DNA of 64,000 bases from Ziziphus jujuba (lineage: Eukaryota > Streptophyta > Magnoliopsida > Rosales > Rhamnaceae): positions 17,845,001 to 17,909,000 of the forward strand of contig NC_083383.1 of assembly GCF_031755915.1 (NCBI RefSeq). The letters run 5' to 3'. Position numbers and translations under genes: made by a program. Below are positions 60,750 to 64,000 of the stretch, one piece after another. Each line of letters starts with the position of its first letter. Positions within the stretch are counted from its first letter, which is position 1. Under the pieces are notes generated by a model that did no database searches, had not been told where the DNA came from, and worked only from the letters and a program-made list of their open reading frames with translations.

Positions 60750-61080
60750 GAATAAGACAATTTCCTCCTCAATAGTTTGCAACTTAGCCTTCAACAAGTC
60801 CAAGACAGCCACCAAGTCCTTCGTGTCTTTAGTATGTCTATCATCCAACTCCATTGAGAATGCAACAAAGGCTTACTCCAAGATCCAGCAAAGGCTTACA
60901 ACAAGATCTTTACATTGGAAACAATTTGCTTAATTTAGGTAGTGAGGCTCTCCGTAGCATCACTTTGAGAAAGACCAACAAACTCCTTTAATTGGGACAG
61001 TCGATCACTTTGTGCTTCATATGTAGCACCACCTACCATGATTGCAACAAACAATGGCAATCACCACATAAATTAGGGAA
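60750..61080 (-). pseudogene. Gypsy gag-like relic, minus-strand copy
   Basis: Minus-strand translation reads MVGGATYEAQSDRLSQLKEF at about 61040-60980 and, in another frame, DDRHTKDTKDLVAVLDLLKA followed by QTIEEEIVLFK at about 60845-60750. This resembles the coiled-coil N-terminal part of plant Gypsy gag proteins. Stops and frameshifts intervene. Confidence 0.5.
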
Positions 61081-61839
61081 CTTTTTTCCCATGAAATCGA
61101 GTCTGGCACAATATAGCCACACAAAACACCAAAGATCAGGCACTATGCAGTTGAATAACAAGTAATCTATAGCCAAATAGTATAGTGCACGTATGATAAC
61201 AAAATCATAGTGGGTAACATTTCATATGAACCAATCACGGAAAAGCACATCACAACTGGCACATTGACATGAACCAAGCATTATAGCAACTACAAAGGTT
61301 CATATCCCACGCAAATAAGGCATACCAATGGTCATGAGCCAATATAACCTAGCTTTGATTGGTGTGTTGTATTAGAGATTCCAACGTATTAAGATAGAAA
61401 TGAACTGATAAAGCACACAACAACGTATTAAGGTAATCAAAAAGTACACCAAGCATACAAGCAGAGCCCAGACTTTCTTTATTAACTCACTATATAAAGG
61501 ATACATCGAAAGTATTGCAATGATAACCACAATTCCTTCCCTCATAAGCATGCTAGGCATAGGCTTATGTCATGCTTAAGCACGTTGTGAGCATTAGGCA
61601 TTTGTATTAAGTTGGTATGGTGCTAGGCATGATTGGGTTTGAATTTGACATGGTGGTGAGCCTTAAGGGCAATGCCAAGGGCCATTATAACTTTTTTTGC
61701 ATTTGCATGTTTTCTTCTATTTGATTTAAAAAGGGCCGATAAGCTCTTTAAAGGCAATGTCCAATAGTGCATGTTGGGGCGTGGCCTGGGTTAATGGTAA
61801 TGTGAAGACTTTGGCCCAAACATTTGTTGCATTCTTACT

Positions 61840-61975
61840 AAAGACACAAAGAACTTAATGGTTGTCTTGGATTTGTTGAAGGATAGGATGTAGACTTGAA
61901 GAGGAGATTGTCTTGTTAAAACGTGCATGTGTTAATCTTGTACCCTCGATAAAGGTGCTTATTAAGGAAGCCTTT
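61840..61975 (+). pseudogene. Gypsy gag-like relic, plus-strand copy
   Basis: Plus-strand translation reads KDTKNLMVVLDLLKDRM, then, after frame breaks, KRACVNLVPSIKVLIKEA. It is clearly the same module as the minus-strand copy at 60845-60750, in opposite orientation about 1 kb away, but includes the stretch beyond it. Confidence 0.5.
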
Positions 61976-63845
61976 TTTGGTAAAGTTTTTTTGTTTTTTT
62001 TATTCTTTTAGATCATAAAGCTTTACTTAAGAGTCAAAAGCTCTTTTTGTATAACACATAAGTGTTTGTCTATAGTCATAGCTACTTGATGATCAAAAAC
62101 AACATTTTAAAGTGAGATGCCCGAATTTTAGCTTACAAACAAAAAAAGCTCCCATATAAGAAGCCCAATTACCATTCAATGAAATTTTATTACTTATAGT
62201 AATTACCAAAATAACTTTATTACTTACCATTTTTTCATTGTTATTTTTTAAAAATATTTAATATATCATAATTAAACCAACATAAAATTCAATTGCTTAA
62301 AATGTTTGGGCTTCTCACGTTATTTTCTTTTGCTTCCTAATTTTTTATTTTGTATATATTTAAAGAACTAAATATATAAGCTAAAATCTAAAAAGATACG
62401 ATAATATAATTTATGAACAATTATATTTTGTATAAAAATTATTAATAAAAATTTTAAAAAAAAGTATAATAAGAAAATAATATTCTTCAATTCAAAAGAA
62501 ATTTTATAATTATGTTGCTAAACACTAAATTTAATACTAATATTCATAATACTCATTTAATTATAAGTTTTTAATAAATTTTTTTGTTGAAAAAGATTTA
62601 TTATGAGAAGCTCTATAAACAATAGTTCTATTTTTATCACCTATATCAAATAGATCCTAATATTAATGTACTTTAAATTATACACAGTTTAAATTGAATA
62701 TCTATAAATATATATGTATTTATTTCATTATCAATTATCAGATAGATAAAGTCAAATTTCACTAACTCTTCTGGAGTAGGTTTGCTGACAAATCATCTAG
62801 TCCTCTCTTAGATTTTAAAACTCATCACTTACCACCCCAACATAAAAAAGTAACATATATATATATATAATGTATCATGTATTGATCTACAATTTTTTTT
62901 TCTCTTAATGATGAATGAAATATTTAAATTACAAATTGATTTGTAAATTTTCTCATGAGGGATGGAGCTCTGGTTATCCTGGGTGTCTTAGTGTCCCTTA
63001 ACATGTCACTGTGTTCTCCACATATTTAGTTATATGTATTACTTTAATTCATTTTATAAATCAAACTACTATATATTGATTTTTATGTATTACTTTAATT
63101 CATTTTATAAAACAATTTTTTTTAAACAAAAAAGCCTTTGTTATCTTTTAACTAAATTGAGTATTGTGTGGTAAGTGATAACTTTGGGAACTTTATGAGG
63201 TTAGAAGAATTTTTAGCAAACTTCAAGGCCAATGAAATTCTCCTTATAAAATAAATAAAATGTGAAATTCTTGGACTAATAAAAGTACTTTACTTTAAAT
63301 GATATAAAAAAAGATTGGTTCATTTGGTAACATGATAGATTTTATTTTTTATACGTAATTATATTTATTTTTCTTTTGGTTGAAAAGAAATATCCATTAA
63401 CCATGAAGATTGAACAAAAATATAGGAACTAGCTCATATTGGATTAATAGATTCTAATTAAGAGGTAACATTACCCTGAGCGCCCTATTTGCAATCCAAT
63501 TTACTACTTTATTACAAGCTCTAGAAATTAAATAAAAACTACAATCAAGAAACTCACCTCTTAGACTAGATATATCTTTAAGGATCTATTTGGTATACCT
63601 TACATAAGAAGAGCTTTTAGCTGCAGAGTTTCTTCCAGTAAAGCATATGTAAGAAGAGATTTTATTGAAAAGCTAATGAATGTTTGGTTGTTAGTGTAAA
63701 AAGTTCTTTTACTGTTTTATTTAATGCTCATTTAAGCTTCCTAATAGGCATAAAGTAGAACTTTTTGTAAGAATCTTAAAATTTTGACTTCTCCATTTTG
63801 GCTTAGAAAATCCTTTCTTTGGTCAACAAGCACTTATTGACTTGT
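61976..63845. other. intergenic AT-rich region
   Basis: No gene recognised. An 11-bp motif CAAATAGATCC at about 62649-62660 is the reverse complement of GGATCTATTTG at about 63582-63593. These could be facing ends of two small DNA elements, but no complete element could be delimited. Confidence 0.4.
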
Positions 63846-64000
63846 TGTAGCACCCCGTACAAAAATTGTACTGGAATTTTGTGCTTTTGACTAAGTTTGA
63901 TCATTTGACTAGTGTGAATATTAGAGTTGAGTTTTTATTTGTACAAGATATGGCTATGACTTGTGTACCATTGTGTAATGGATATTGACATGAGTCTGTA
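63846..64000 (+). repeat. possible LTR start, cut by the window edge
   Basis: Begins TGTAGCACCCCGTAC, a typical start of certain plant Gypsy LTRs, and later has GTACCATTGTGTAATGG resembling the corresponding part of copy B. Truncated at 64000, so it cannot be confirmed. Confidence 0.4.

Overview
This window is nuclear DNA from a flowering plant, almost certainly a eudicot. It is AT-rich and carries three intron-containing plant genes, two large Ty1/Copia retrotransposons, relics of other transposon families, and many TA, AAT, TC and GAA microsatellites. The species cannot be named from the sequence. No tRNA, rRNA, organelle insert or CRISPR-like array was recognised.

Layout. 1-16.7 kb is gene-free. 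It holds a Copia RNase H fragment (3.9-4.1 kb), an LTR-like repeat (4.2-4.95 kb), a broken Mutator-like transposase (5.9-6.7 kb), an 84-bp tandem duplication (7.06 kb), a Ty3/Gypsy polyprotein tail (7.4-8.0 kb) and a clean 686-bp hAT-type non-autonomous element with an 8-bp target duplication (8.83-9.52 kb). 16,700-23,016 (+) is a 12-exon AKT1-type voltage-gated K+ channel gene (875 codons predicted). 23,244-29,534 and 29,599-37,628 are two Copia elements, both on the minus strand and only 64 bp apart. The second has TG...CA LTRs, a 5-bp target duplication and a primer-binding site directly against its 5' LTR; a further 2.97-kb DNA element is inserted inside its gag zinc knuckle. 40,872-45,018 (-) is a 13-exon borate exporter gene (664 codons). 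50,213-56,082 (-) is a 10-exon gene for a plastid DXS-like protein of the divergent DXS3 (DXPS3) group (720 codons). 56.1-64 kb is gene-free, with LTR-like repeats, an inverted pair of Gypsy gag-like relics and the start of a possible LTR at the window edge.

The three genes are not an operon and show no shared pathway: K+ uptake, boron export, and a plastid thiamine-diphosphate enzyme homologue. All three exon models were built by hand from splice sites, reading phase and family alignment, and each closes in frame from ATG to stop.

The most interesting coding observations are an Ala in place of the conserved Thr of the K+ channel selectivity-filter signature, and the loss of several thiamine-diphosphate and metal-binding residues in the DXS-like protein. 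Non-canonical GC-AG introns occur in both genes. A near-perfect ~130-bp double-hairpin foldback element lies in an intron of the DXS-like gene.
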